Below are positions 15,685 through 24,962 of a DNA stretch of 64,000 bases, piece after piece. The notes below the pieces were generated by a model that was not told where the DNA came from, made no database searches, and saw only the letters and a program-made list of their open reading frames with translations. Source of the stretch: JBCAXA01 sp038534295 (lineage in GTDB: Bacteria; Pseudomonadota; Gammaproteobacteria; Steroidobacterales; Woeseiaceae); the NCBI GenBank assembly GCA_038534295.1, contig JBCAXA010000005.1:62001-126000 (forward strand). Reading direction: 5' to 3'. Position 1 is the first letter of the stretch; each line of letters begins with the position of its first letter. Made by a program: the position numbers and the translations under genes.

Positions 15685-17864
15685 GCGCTTCCATCGACGT
15701 TTCGCGACGAGTGTTTCTGAAGTCCGGTGCAGCCGTGGCGGTTGCGCTGACGGCCGGCGGCATTCGCGTTGTGGCCTATGCCAACGAAAACGCCCAGGAG
15801 GATTTCGCCGGCTGGGTGGAGATCAAACCGGACGATTCCGTGCACATCTTGTTTCCGTCGACGGAAATGGGGCAAGGCAGTGAAACCGGCTTGCCGCAGA
15901 TACTGGCCGATGAGCTGGATGCCGATTGGGATCAGGTGTCGATTCACCAGCTGAACGAGGACGATCGCCGTTTCGGCAATCCCGCATTCGGCAAGATTCT
16001 GTACACGGCGGGTAGCTCGGCGATCTACGGGTACTTCAACGTGCTGCGCCAGGCCGGCGCCACGCTGCGGGACATGATCCGGGAGCGCACCGCCGCCGAA
16101 TGGGGCGTGGACAAGGACGCCGTAGCAACGAGCAATAGTCGGGTGTCGCACGCTGCCTCCGGTCGCAGCATGACCTACGGCGAGGTTGTCGCGTTGCCGA
16201 ATTTCGCCGAAACAACGATCTCGACGCCAGTCAAACTCAAATCGCACGAGCAACACACGCTGATCGGTAAACGCGTTCCACGTCGTGACATCCCGGCAAA
16301 GTCGACCGGTAAGGCGAAGTACGCAATCGATGTTCGTGTCCCGAACATGCTCTATGCGTCGGTGCTGCGAAGCCCAGTGGAAGGCGAGACGATCGCATCG
16401 CTCAACGACGAAAAAGCACTGGCCACGCGGGACGTTGTCGACGTGGTGACCTTGCCCGATGGCGTTGCTGTCGTTGCCAAAACCTTGCATGCCGCTTTGG
16501 CCGGTAGAGCCACGCTCGATGTCAGTTGGACGGAAACATCGCCGTTTAGACAGTACAACAGTGCCGATACGCTCGAAGCCTATCGACAGGCAGCCGTTGG
16601 CGACACAGAGGGCGCCACCTGGCGCGCGGAAGGTGACGCGAAAGCGGCGCTGGCTGGCGCTACGCGGTCCTTTGACGCAGTCTATACTTCTGACTACGCG
16701 TATCACGCACAAATCGAGCCGATGGCGGCCACCGCGAGTGTCGACGCAGACGGCAAAGGCGCCGAAGTTTGGGTAGGCACCCAAACCCAGAGCTGGAGCA
16801 CGCGAACTGCCACCGAGGTACTTGGCACTACAGCCGATCGCATCCGACTGAATATGATGCCGATGGGCGGCGGTTTCGGTCGACGAACCGAACTGATGCA
16901 GAACTACCTGCGCGATGCGCTGCTCTGTTCGAAAGCAACCAAGCAACCCGTGAAGGTTATTTGGTTGCGCCCCGATGACTTAAAATTCGGTGCGTTCCGA
17001 CCGGCGGCGGCGCAATACCTGAAAGCCGCCATCAACGAAAAAGGCGTTCTAACCGCTTGGCATCACCGGGTGGCAACGCCGTCGGTGATCGAATACTTCA
17101 ATCCGATCCGCTGGCAACAAGTGGCGCCGAAAGACATCGTTACGATGCGCGGTGCCGAGAGCCAGTTCTACAACATTCCCGACTTTCTCGCCGAGCACGT
17201 CAAGACCGAACGACAGGCACGCATCCTGCCGTGGCGCGGCATTGGTGCTGCGTACACCAGTTTCGCCGCCGAAGCGTTCATCGACGAATTCGCGGCAAAA
17301 ACGAAGACCGATCCGCTGGATTTCAGGCGGTCGATGATGACGGATAACCCGCGCGGCACGGCACTCGTCGATCGCGTTGAAAAGATGGCGGCGGCAGTCC
17401 CGCTAGCCGAAGGACGGGGTCGCGGCTTCGCGTTTGCCGGCTACGGTTACACGCAGGCTGCAGGAATCGCCGAGATATCGGTCGATGCGAGCGCGGGTAC
17501 GATACAGGTTCATCACGTGTGGATCGCGGTGGATGCCGGCCAGATCATTTCCCCCGACAACGCCTTGAATCAGATTGAGGGTGGCGTGCTGTGGGGCGTG
17601 AGCAGTGCACTGCTCGAGCGCGTGACAATCACCAACGGTCAGGTCGAGCAGGAGAACTATTACAATTACACCGTTCTTCGCAACAACCAGTCGCCGACGG
17701 TTGATATCTACGTCGCGGAAAACAACGAGAAACCGACCCAGATTGGTGAGGCAGGCAATCCGTTGGTACCGCCGGCGATCGCCAACGCATTCTTTGCGCT
17801 GACTGGCCGCCGTTTACGGCATCAACCGTTCACGCCAGACCGGGTTCGCGAAGCGCTGGCGTAA
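15681..17864 (+). CDS. Molybdopterin-dependent aldehyde/isoquinoline dehydrogenase, large subunit (IorB-like), Tat-exported
   Basis: 727 aa. ATG 15681 overlaps the small subunit stop (ATGA) and gives a twin-arginine signal SRRVFLKSGAAVAVALTAGG. The molybdenum-cofactor half shows MGGGFGRRTE, a PWRGIGAAYTSFAAEAFIDE stretch and the late GEAGNPLVPPAIANAFFALTG with the catalytic Glu region. This is the single-polypeptide IorB type that lacks a separate FAD subunit and usually feeds electrons to a cytochrome. Hydroxylation of an N-heterocycle or aldehyde in the periplasm is inferred; the substrate is unknown. Confidence 0.92.
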   Translation: MSASIDVSRRVFLKSGAAVAVALTAGGIRVVAYANENAQEDFAGWVEIKPDDSVHILFPSTEMGQGSETGLPQILADELDADWDQVSIHQLNEDDRRFGNPAFGKILYTAGSSAIYGYFNVLRQAGATLRDMIRERTAAEWGVDKDAVATSNSRVSHAASGRSMTYGEVVALPNFAETTISTPVKLKSHEQHTLIGKRVPRRDIPAKSTGKAKYAIDVRVPNMLYASVLRSPVEGETIASLNDEKALATRDVVDVVTLPDGVAVVAKTLHAALAGRATLDVSWTETSPFRQYNSADTLEAYRQAAVGDTEGATWRAEGDAKAALAGATRSFDAVYTSDYAYHAQIEPMAATASVDADGKGAEVWVGTQTQSWSTRTATEVLGTTADRIRLNMMPMGGGFGRRTELMQNYLRDALLCSKATKQPVKVIWLRPDDLKFGAFRPAAAQYLKAAINEKGVLTAWHHRVATPSVIEYFNPIRWQQVAPKDIVTMRGAESQFYNIPDFLAEHVKTERQARILPWRGIGAAYTSFAAEAFIDEFAAKTKTDPLDFRRSMMTDNPRGTALVDRVEKMAAAVPLAEGRGRGFAFAGYGYTQAAGIAEISVDASAGTIQVHHVWIAVDAGQIISPDNALNQIEGGVLWGVSSALLERVTITNGQVEQENYYNYTVLRNNQSPTVDIYVAENNEKPTQIGEAGNPLVPPAIANAFFALTGRRLRHQPFTPDRVREALA

Positions 17865-17971
17865 ATTAGACACAACGCTGAGAGCAACGCGCGGGTCGGC
17901 GACCGCTCGCGCGATTTGTTCCGTTCGCGAGGGCACCGCATACTGCCGTCGGACCTCCGTCGAGTCGACCC

Positions 17972-18184
17972 TTGTCTAAACGTGTCATCCGCCGAATCGC
18001 GATCGGCGTGTTCGTGCTGAATATGCTGGCCGTCACCTGGCCAGTCGCCACCCTATTTCGCTCACCGGAACCTCAGATACTCGGGCTGCCGCAGTCGATG
18101 GCGTGGCCGATCGCCTGGGTGCTCATCGGCTGGATCATGCTGCTCGTTCTAGACCACTTTGAGAACAAGGACCCGGGCGATTGA
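17972..18184 (+). CDS. DUF3311-like small membrane protein
   Basis: 70 aa with two membrane helices (IAIGVFVLNMLAVTWPVATLF and MAWPIAWVLIGWIMLLVLDHFE). It is immediately upstream of, and overlaps by one base (TGATG), a sodium:solute symporter gene, the usual place for such small accessory proteins. It starts with TTG at 17972; no better in-frame ATG exists. It may help assembly or activity of the symporter, which is an inference from linkage. Confidence 0.8.
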   Translation: MSKRVIRRIAIGVFVLNMLAVTWPVATLFRSPEPQILGLPQSMAWPIAWVLIGWIMLLVLDHFENKDPGD

Positions 18185-19671
18185 TGGAGTCGTGGCTGGT
18201 CATCTCAGCAATCATCGCGGCCTACCTGGGACTCACCCTGTGGGTAGGTTTGCGTGCCGGGCGCGGGACGTCCGCAACGGTCGACGGGTTCGTGGCCGGA
18301 GACCGCAACTTCGGCTTTCTGGTCATGTACTTCGTGACCGGTGCTACCGTTTTTTCGGCGTTCGCGTTTCTCGGTGGTCCGGGCTGGGCCTATTCGCGCG
18401 GCGCGGCCGCCTTTTACATTCTTTCTTACGGCGTCTTGGGCATGGCGCCCTGGTACGTGATCGGTCCAAAAGCCGCGCGCATCGGTCGACAGTTGGGGCA
18501 AGTCACCCAAGCCCAATTTCTGACCGGCCGCTTCCAGTCGCGCGGCCTGTCGCTGCTCATCGCGCTGATCAGCATTGCCGCGCTGATTCCTTACATCACG
18601 CTGCAAATGCGCGGCGCCGGAATTGTTATCGAGGCGGTCACCGATGGCCGGGTGCCACTTTGGGCGGGCGCCGCTGTCGCATACGGCATCGTGTTGATCT
18701 ACGTGCTCGTCAGCGGCGTGAGTGCCGTCGGCTGGACCAATACGCTGCAGGGCGTATTCATGATCGTGATCGCGTGGAGCCTTGGGCTCTATCTGCCGCA
18801 TGCTTTGTATGGCGGCATTGGCCCAATGTTCGACGCCATCCTGACCGAGCGCCCGGAACTGCTCGAGCTGCCCGGTCTGAACGCGACTGGCGCGCCCTGG
18901 ACCTGGGCAGGCTACAGCAGCTCCATCCTGATCAGTGCGGTGGGCATCACCATGTGGCCGCACTTATTCATGAAAGCCTTCACGGCACGCGATGAGCAGA
19001 TCATCCGGCGGACGGTGGTCTGGTTTCCGACCTTCCAGTTGTTCCTCGTGCCCGTGTTCTTGATCGGCTTTGCTGGCGTCCTGTTTGTCGACTCGATCGC
19101 GCAAGCAGATTTCATCCTGCCGTATTTGATCTTGAACGTGGAACTGCCGGTCATCGTGGTCGGCCTGTTCTGCGCGGGTGCCCTGTCGGCATCGATGTCG
19201 ACCGGTGACGCGCTGATGCACGCTACCGCGTCGGTGGCCGTAGAAGATGGCGTGCGCCCGTTCGTACCGCTGGGTGAAGCGCAGCAGCGCCTGTTGATCA
19301 GAACGTTCATCGTAGTCTTCGGCGCTGTCGGCTATTTCTTCGCGGTCTCCGAAGGGATTTCCCTCGTGGTGCTGCTGCTGACGTCGTATGGGATCATTGC
19401 GCAGCTGGCGCCACCCGTGGTGGCGGCGTTGTTTTGGCGCCGAGCAACGACGCTCGGTGCGATTGCTGGCTTGCTGGCGGGCGGCGCGACCACGCTGTTG
19501 TTCTTTTTCTGGCCGGCATTGAAGCCGATTGATTTGCATGAGGGTGTGTTCGGCCTCGCGGTGCACGTGCTCGTCCTTATGCTGGTGTCCTTGCTCACGC
19601 CCGCTCAGGACCGGGCGCGTGTCGAGGCGTACGTTAACCCACCGGCACAAGCGGCCCCGCCGACGCATTGA
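18184..19671 (+). CDS. Sodium:solute symporter (SSS family)
   Basis: 495 aa polytopic inner-membrane protein with about 13 helices. The N-terminus SAIIAAYLGLTLWVGLRAG and the following TVDGFVAGDRNFGFLVMYF are typical of the SSS family, as are FCAGALSASMSTGDALMHA and VEDGVRP in the second half. ATG 18184 overlaps the stop of the small membrane protein gene. The M20 deacylase gene follows 11 bp later. The three genes look like an uptake-and-hydrolysis operon for an N-acylated amino acid or peptide-like compound (inference). Confidence 0.92.
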   Translation: MESWLVISAIIAAYLGLTLWVGLRAGRGTSATVDGFVAGDRNFGFLVMYFVTGATVFSAFAFLGGPGWAYSRGAAAFYILSYGVLGMAPWYVIGPKAARIGRQLGQVTQAQFLTGRFQSRGLSLLIALISIAALIPYITLQMRGAGIVIEAVTDGRVPLWAGAAVAYGIVLIYVLVSGVSAVGWTNTLQGVFMIVIAWSLGLYLPHALYGGIGPMFDAILTERPELLELPGLNATGAPWTWAGYSSSILISAVGITMWPHLFMKAFTARDEQIIRRTVVWFPTFQLFLVPVFLIGFAGVLFVDSIAQADFILPYLILNVELPVIVVGLFCAGALSASMSTGDALMHATASVAVEDGVRPFVPLGEAQQRLLIRTFIVVFGAVGYFFAVSEGISLVVLLLTSYGIIAQLAPPVVAALFWRRATTLGAIAGLLAGGATTLLFFFWPALKPIDLHEGVFGLAVHVLVLMLVSLLTPAQDRARVEAYVNPPAQAAPPTH

Positions 19672-19682
19672 GGACGACCCTG

Positions 19683-20849
19683 ATGACGACGCTAAGCTCG
19701 ATCGACATGCTGGCCCGGCTGGTCGCGTTTCCGACGGTGTCGCGCGATTCCAATCTGCCGCTGATCGACTGGGTCGAGGAGTACCTCGAGCAGTTTGGTG
19801 CGCGCTGCCGGCGGACCTGGAACGACGATAGGACCAAGGCCAACTTGCTGGCGGCTATCGGTCCGGACGCTCCCGGCGGTGTGGTGCTGTCCGGCCATAC
19901 CGACGTCGTACCGATCGATGATCAGGACTGGCGCACCGATCCGTTCGAACTGACCGAGCGCGATGGTCTGCTGTACGGCCGTGGCAGCGCCGACATGAAA
20001 GGGTTTTCCGCGGTGTTTCTGTCGCGTCTTGCGGCGCTAAACACCGCCGCCATGGACAAGCCACTGTACCTTGCGTTGTCCTACGACGAGGAAGTCGGCT
20101 GCCTCGGCGTTGACCGCATGGTCGATGACGCGCTGGCTAACTTCGCGCGACCGGACTACGCGATCGTCGGCGAACCGACCTCGATGCAAATCGTACGGGC
20201 GCACAAGTCGATCTACGCCTTTCGCACAGTGGTCACGGGACAGGCAGCGCATTCCAGCCAGCCGCATCGTGGCGCCGGCGCCATTCTGGCCGCTGCACGC
20301 ATCATCGAACACCTCGATGCCACCGGGCGAGCACGACGAGCGGCGGCCGGCGACTCGGGCTGCGAGCCGCCGTGGACGACGGTACAGGTCGGCACAATTA
20401 ATGGCGGCACGGCAGTCAACATCCTGCCGGCGCACTGCGAGTTTCGCTGGGAATACCGCAGCTTGCCCGGCGAAGATCCCGCGGCAATTTTCGACGCCAT
20501 CCAGACGTTCATCGAGGACAAGGTGCTGCCGGACCTACGTGAGTTTGCGCCGCAAGCGTCGGTCGAGACCACGCGCCTTGCGCAGGTGCCGCCGCTGCGA
20601 CCCGACCCGGATGCGAAAGCGGAACACTGGGTCCAAGGTCTTGCTGGTGTGCGCCCTGGCGGATCGGGCGAGGTGTCGTTTGCCACCGAAGCCGGTAGCT
20701 TCCAGCGTGCCGGCATCAGCAGCGTGGTCTGTGGACCGGGCTCCATTGACCAGGCCCACCAGCCCAACGAATTTATCGACCCGGCCGAACTCAGGCGCTG
20801 CGAAGCCATGGTCGACGATGTTTTCGCCTATCTGTATCGAGCAAGCTGA
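19683..20849 (+). CDS. argE: M20-family N-acyl amino acid deacylase, acetylornithine deacetylase-like (ArgE)
   Basis: 388 aa. Metal ligands are seen in LSGHTDVVP and YGRGSADMKGF, the catalytic Glu in YDEEVGCLG, and a late ligand in GPGSIDQAHQPNEF. The overall pattern is that of ArgE, which removes the acetyl group from N-acetylornithine. Linkage to a symporter rather than to other arginine genes leaves a catabolic role on another N-acyl compound possible. ATG 19683 follows GAGGACG; the earlier GTG at 19668 overlaps the symporter stop. Confidence 0.85.
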   Translation: MTTLSSIDMLARLVAFPTVSRDSNLPLIDWVEEYLEQFGARCRRTWNDDRTKANLLAAIGPDAPGGVVLSGHTDVVPIDDQDWRTDPFELTERDGLLYGRGSADMKGFSAVFLSRLAALNTAAMDKPLYLALSYDEEVGCLGVDRMVDDALANFARPDYAIVGEPTSMQIVRAHKSIYAFRTVVTGQAAHSSQPHRGAGAILAAARIIEHLDATGRARRAAAGDSGCEPPWTTVQVGTINGGTAVNILPAHCEFRWEYRSLPGEDPAAIFDAIQTFIEDKVLPDLREFAPQASVETTRLAQVPPLRPDPDAKAEHWVQGLAGVRPGGSGEVSFATEAGSFQRAGISSVVCGPGSIDQAHQPNEFIDPAELRRCEAMVDDVFAYLYRAS

Positions 20850-21077
20850 ATGAGCCGCGGACAGTCGTGCAGGAACCCGGCATAGCGCTGGGCGCACACG
20901 TCGTCGCGCACGCGGAGCAACTAGTCCGACGCCGGCTTCGACGAGACCCACGAACGCGGTAAACTCACGCTACGAGTACCCGCGTCTGCGAGCGGTCACG
21001 ACTCAGTGCGAGTCGACCAGCCTGACCCGACTTAACGACCACTTCCGGTCAGCCGACGCACAACTGACGGAGCAACC

Positions 21078-23165
21078 ATGAAACTGGAAAGACTATGGCC
21101 GGCCTTAGCTGCGGCCGTACTGCTGCAGGCCTGCGGCCAGGCGGAAGACCCAGCGTCCACGACCGAAACTAATGCCGCCGATACGCCGGCGGCAACACTT
21201 GCCGACTTTGCGCTCGTCGAACGCAGCGTCTTTTTCGGCAATCCTGAGCGTACGCAGGGCCGCATCAGCCCGGACGGCGAGATGATGAGCTTCCTCGCGC
21301 CGCGCGACGGAGTGATCAATGTCTGGGCCGCGCCGCTGGGCGACTTCGACACGGCGAAGCCGCTCACCGACGACAAGCTACGCGGCATCGGCAGCCAGCA
21401 GTGGGCGCTGAACAGCAAGAACCTCTTGTACATCCGCGACACCGGCGGTGACGAGAACTTCCACATCTACTCCGTCGACGTCGAGTCGGGCGAAACACGA
21501 GACCTGACGCCGTACGACGGCATTCGCGGCATTTTCGTAGGCAACAGCCCTCGTCACCCGGACGAGCAGCTGATTGGTATTAACAATCGCGTGCCTCAGT
21601 GGCACGACATCTGGCGCGTCAACGTCGTCACCGGCGAGAAGGAACTCGTTGAGGAGAATGACCAGTTCGGCAACTTTGTCGCCGACATGGATTTGAACCT
21701 CCGCCTTGCCGTTAAGCCAACCGCCGACGGCGGCCAGCTCGTGCACAAACGTGGTGCCGATGGCGAGTGGGTTGAGTACTTCAAGATCGAAGCGGAGGAC
21801 GCGCTAACGTCCGCCCCGCTCGGCTTCACGGGCGACGGCGAGCACTTCTTGATGCTCGACAGCTCGGGCCGCGACAAGACCGCGCTGCTTAAGGTCAACC
21901 TCGAAACGGATGAGCGCGAAATCATCGCCGAGGGCGACAGCGCGGACATCAGCAACCTGCTCGTCGATCCGATGACCAGCGAGCCGCTCGCCTACGGCGT
22001 GAACTACAAGAAGTCGAAGTGGACGGCGCTGTCGGAGGACGTATCCAGCGACATCGATAAACTGCAGTCGACGCTGCCTGGCTCGCTGTCGATCCTGTCG
22101 CAGACACTCGACAATCAGAAGTGGATGGTCGCCAGCGATTCGGCTACCGAGCCGCTGACTTACTACGCCTTCGACCGCGCTTCCGGCGACGTCAACAAGC
22201 TGTTCATCGCGCGCCCAGAATTGAACGGCTTGCCGCTAAACGAAATGCACCCGGTATCGATTCAGTCTCGAGACGGTCTCGAGCTCGTGTCTTACCTGAC
22301 GCTGCCGCCACACACAGACCCGGACGGCGACGGCAAGCCGGCCGAACCCGTGCCGATGGTGCTGAACGTGCACGGCGGTCCGTGGGCGCGCGACGGCTAC
22401 GGCTACTCGAGCTGGCACCAGTGGATGTCGAACCGCGGCTTCGCCGTGTTGAGCGTGAACTACCGTGGCTCGACCGGATTTGGCAAAGAGTTTCTGAATG
22501 CCGGCAACCGCGAGTGGGCGGCGGCCATGCACGACGATCTTATCGACGCCGTGGAATGGTCCGTCAGTGAAGGCATCGCAGCACGCGACAAGATTGCGAT
22601 CGCCGGTGGTTCCTACGGCGGCTACGCAACCCTCGTCGGGTTGACGTACACACCCGAGACGTTCGCCTGCGGCGTGGACATCGTTGGCCCGTCGAATCTC
22701 GTCACGCTGATCGAAAGCATCCCGCCGTATTGGAAGCCCTTTCTCGATACGTTCAAGCTGCGCGTCGGCGACATCTCGACCGAAGAAGGCCGCCGCTTTC
22801 TGCGCTCGCGCTCGCCGCTCTACAAGGCCGAGATGATCGAGAAGCCGCTGTTGATCGGCCAAGGCGCCAACGACCCGCGCGTGAAGCAGCCGGAGTCGGA
22901 CCAGATCGTCACGGCGATGCAAGAGAACGAGCTGCCTGCCACCTACGTGCTGTACCCGGACGAAGGCCATGGCTTTGCAAGGCCGGAGAATCGCGAGTCG
23001 TTCTACGCGGTGATGGAAACGTTCCTATCCGATTGCCTCGGCGGTCGGGCGCAGACGATGGACGGTGCGTTCGAGGGTTCGTCAATGACGGTGCCGCACG
23101 GCGCGGAATTTGTGACTGGGCTAGCGAGCGCGCTCGAAGGGTTCGAACCCGTCAACAAGAACTGA
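21078..23165 (+). CDS. S9-family prolyl oligopeptidase-type peptidase, lipoprotein
   Basis: 695 aa. LQAC at about 16-19 is a lipobox, so the mature protein is probably anchored in the periplasm. Residues about 40-400 form a beta-propeller (repeated GDGEHFLMLDSSG-like strands). The C-terminal alpha/beta-hydrolase domain holds Ser512 (GGSYGGYA), Asp599 (GANDPRV) and His631 (DEGHGFARP). It belongs to the acylaminoacyl-peptidase/dipeptidyl-peptidase group and should cleave short peptides. A strong terminator follows 23 bp after the stop. A separate promoter is likely in the 228 bp upstream. Confidence 0.94.
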   Translation: MKLERLWPALAAAVLLQACGQAEDPASTTETNAADTPAATLADFALVERSVFFGNPERTQGRISPDGEMMSFLAPRDGVINVWAAPLGDFDTAKPLTDDKLRGIGSQQWALNSKNLLYIRDTGGDENFHIYSVDVESGETRDLTPYDGIRGIFVGNSPRHPDEQLIGINNRVPQWHDIWRVNVVTGEKELVEENDQFGNFVADMDLNLRLAVKPTADGGQLVHKRGADGEWVEYFKIEAEDALTSAPLGFTGDGEHFLMLDSSGRDKTALLKVNLETDEREIIAEGDSADISNLLVDPMTSEPLAYGVNYKKSKWTALSEDVSSDIDKLQSTLPGSLSILSQTLDNQKWMVASDSATEPLTYYAFDRASGDVNKLFIARPELNGLPLNEMHPVSIQSRDGLELVSYLTLPPHTDPDGDGKPAEPVPMVLNVHGGPWARDGYGYSSWHQWMSNRGFAVLSVNYRGSTGFGKEFLNAGNREWAAAMHDDLIDAVEWSVSEGIAARDKIAIAGGSYGGYATLVGLTYTPETFACGVDIVGPSNLVTLIESIPPYWKPFLDTFKLRVGDISTEEGRRFLRSRSPLYKAEMIEKPLLIGQGANDPRVKQPESDQIVTAMQENELPATYVLYPDEGHGFARPENRESFYAVMETFLSDCLGGRAQTMDGAFEGSSMTVPHGAEFVTGLASALEGFEPVNKN

Positions 23166-23188
23166 TTGTCTTACGACCATGCTAGAAC

Positions 23189-23219
23189 AGCGCCGCTGCA
23201 GCAATGCAGCGGCGCTTTT
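23189..23219 (+). terminator. Rho-independent terminator of the S9 peptidase gene
   Basis: Perfect 12-bp stem AGCGCCGCTGCA / TGCAGCGGCGCT with a 4-nt loop (GCAA), followed by TTT. It begins 23 bp after the peptidase stop. Confidence 0.92.
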
Positions 23220-23795
23220 GTTTCGACTTACACGCTTCGGGGTAGGCACTACTATGACTGCCTTGTCTTGTGCCTGTCCTACTTACTGCCGCTCGGAGCC
23301 AAACCCAACTGAGTCGGCATATCGCCATAACAGGCGAGTTGGCTCGGCATTCTTTGCTGTTGCCACCGAGGTGCGCCTGGTTCGTAGCCAAGTGCGTTCT
23401 CGATCCCAACCATGGAAAAAAAAGACTGAGCTCCTGTAACAAGCCTTGCCAATTTCAGGTCTTAGTCTGCAGGCCACCAAACTTGGAAACGATCGTGAGA
23501 GCCAAATGGATTTCCGCAGTCGTCCTTACGCTACGTACCTTGCAGTCTGCCCACCCCAGAACCAGAAAGCAGGTCGTCCGAACCGCTGACGGCGTAATTC
23601 GTGGTTGCGCCGCGGACAGCTACCGACGTGCGAGCACGGTTGTTGACGGTACGTTGTACCTGCACCATAGTCTCGGCGGTCGCCGCACTTGGCTCAAAGA
23701 CATCGCTGGCAACATCGCGAAGGCGAACACCGTCTTGCCGAACGCCAGCGCCACGCCGTAATCCCAATCGATTCGCCAGGCTATAGGAGATGCTC
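23220..23795. other. Non-coding spacer holding dispersed-repeat remnants
   Basis: 576 bp with no gene I can support. It contains GCCTGTCCTACTTACTGCCGCT near 23272, which recurs with two changes near 24934, and a ~45-bp segment at 23305-23350 related to 30888-30933. Open frames here lack ribosome sites and family patterns. Confidence 0.6.
23305..23390. repeat. Dispersed repeat, copy 1 (related to 30888-30965)
   Basis: Shares the blocks ATCGCCATAACA, GTTGGCTCGGCAT and GGTGCGCCTG, in the same order and at similar spacing, with the copy inside the genomic island near 30.9 kb. The sequence between blocks has diverged. It is probably the end of a small mobile or REP-like element. Confidence 0.6.
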
Positions 23796-24245
23796 GTGAA
23801 CCCCCTTATGCAGATCGCAATTGCGTCAACGCTGATGCTCATTTCTCAAGTGGCATCAGCAGACGAAGTGCTAGGGCAAGCGCCGTCTATCGGTGGTTAC
23901 AGCCCGGTGTCTTATTTCACGGAAAACAAAGCAGAGCTTGGCAGCGCGGAGTACGCGGTGGAACACGACGGTCGTACTTACCACCTGACGTCCAGCGAGC
24001 AGGTCGCCCTGTTCAATGCAAACCCGGGCAAGTACCGGCCACGGCACCCATTCTGCTCGTACAGCCTGGCCCAAGGCATGACGTTGCCGCTTGACCCAAC
24101 CAACTTCAAGGTTATCGACGACAGCCTGCTGCTGTTCCATAAGTCGGAGGAGAAAGACGCCTTGCTGGAGTGGAACAATTCGGAACGAAGTGAAGAGGAA
24201 CTGCTACGCCGGGCGGATTCGAATCTCTTCCTGGTCGAGTTCTGA
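23796..24245 (+). CDS. Secreted YHS-domain protein
   Basis: 149 aa. A signal peptide (MQIAIASTLMLISQVASADE) precedes a YHS domain: GYSPVSYFTENKAELGSAEY, then DGRTYHLTSSEQVALFNANPGKYRP. YHS domains in secreted form often bind metals such as copper. GTG 23796 is chosen because AGGAG lies 7 nt upstream; the ATG at 23790 would abut the ribosome site directly. The C-terminal 50 residues are acidic and not recognised. It stands alone, with repeat-rich spacers on both sides. Confidence 0.85.
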   Translation: MNPLMQIAIASTLMLISQVASADEVLGQAPSIGGYSPVSYFTENKAELGSAEYAVEHDGRTYHLTSSEQVALFNANPGKYRPRHPFCSYSLAQGMTLPLDPTNFKVIDDSLLLFHKSEEKDALLEWNNSERSEEELLRRADSNLFLVEF

Positions 24246-24310
24246 ATGACGCTGCGAAGGAACGATCCAACGTATACATGACATCGGTTCGCTCTAACGG
24301 CGCTCAAGCG

Positions 24311-24424
24311 GCAACGCTTGATTTGGGACAGGCGCATTTCACGTGCAACGCTTGATTTGGGACAGGCACAAATACCCTCGCATTGGCTCAACTAACGCGC
24401 GGGAATGACTGGGACAGGCGCATT
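24311..24424. repeat. Cluster of GGGACAGGC repeats
   Basis: GCAACGCTTGATTTGGGACAG followed by GCGCA (24311-24336) is repeated at 24345-24370 with one change. A shorter copy, GGGACAGGCGCATTACGCGC, starts at 24411. The inverted form (GCCTGTCC) occurs near 23273, 24934 and 30955. Such motifs are commonly seen beside REP-associated transposase remnants. Confidence 0.7.
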
Positions 24425-24554
24425 ACGCGCCGGAATTCGCATTTTGCGTGAATGGCCGTGGAGTCGTAGCACTGCCGTACGGAAGCTCACCGCTCGACAG
24501 ATAAGATGTGTGCCAGTCCGTGAGTGCGTGTCCGGGGGCGCGAACGGATCTTGG

Positions 24555-24743
24555 CTAGTCGTCTTGTAGCTGCGCACTCGTTTTCTTCGAGAATACTCGG
24601 CGACATATCAAAAGTAGTCCGGCAAGTACTAGTGGTGTTCCAACCAGAAACGAAAGCCCCGGAAACATATTTATCCACACCAAGGCAATTACCGGACTGA
24701 ACGTGACAATAATTGCTTGAATGCATTTTCCCAGATTAGTCAT
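24555..24743 (-). CDS. Possible small membrane protein
   Basis: 62 aa open frame with two hydrophobic stretches (AIIVTFSPVIALVWINMF and VGTPLVLAGLLLIC) and a basic tail RRVFSKK. The amphipathic layout looks protein-like. However, there is no good ribosome site before ATG 24743, it lies in repeat-rich spacer, and I recognise no family. It could be chance. Confidence 0.3.
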   Translation of the reverse strand: MTNLGKCIQAIIVTFSPVIALVWINMFPGLSFLVGTPLVLAGLLLICRRVFSKKTSAQLQDD

Positions 24744-24962
24744 TGCGTCGCGTTGGCTCTATTTACGCGCGGTGTGACGAGGTGCATCAGGTCTAAGGCG
24801 GCGACATGCCCCGCGTCCGGCAGCAATTGGTGTGTTTGGAAAACACCCGTTGCTACCACGTCATGGCACGTTGCGTCCGCGGGGCGTTTCTCTGCGGATT
24901 CGATCGTGTGTCCGGTATCAGCTACCTAGGTTTGCCTGTCCTACTTATCGCCGCTTACCACA

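Noticed and set aside
15654..16946. 430-codon open frame opposite the molybdenum enzyme
   Set aside because: Antisense shadow of a strongly conserved gene with Tat signal and cofactor motifs; product is low-complexity Arg/His-rich.
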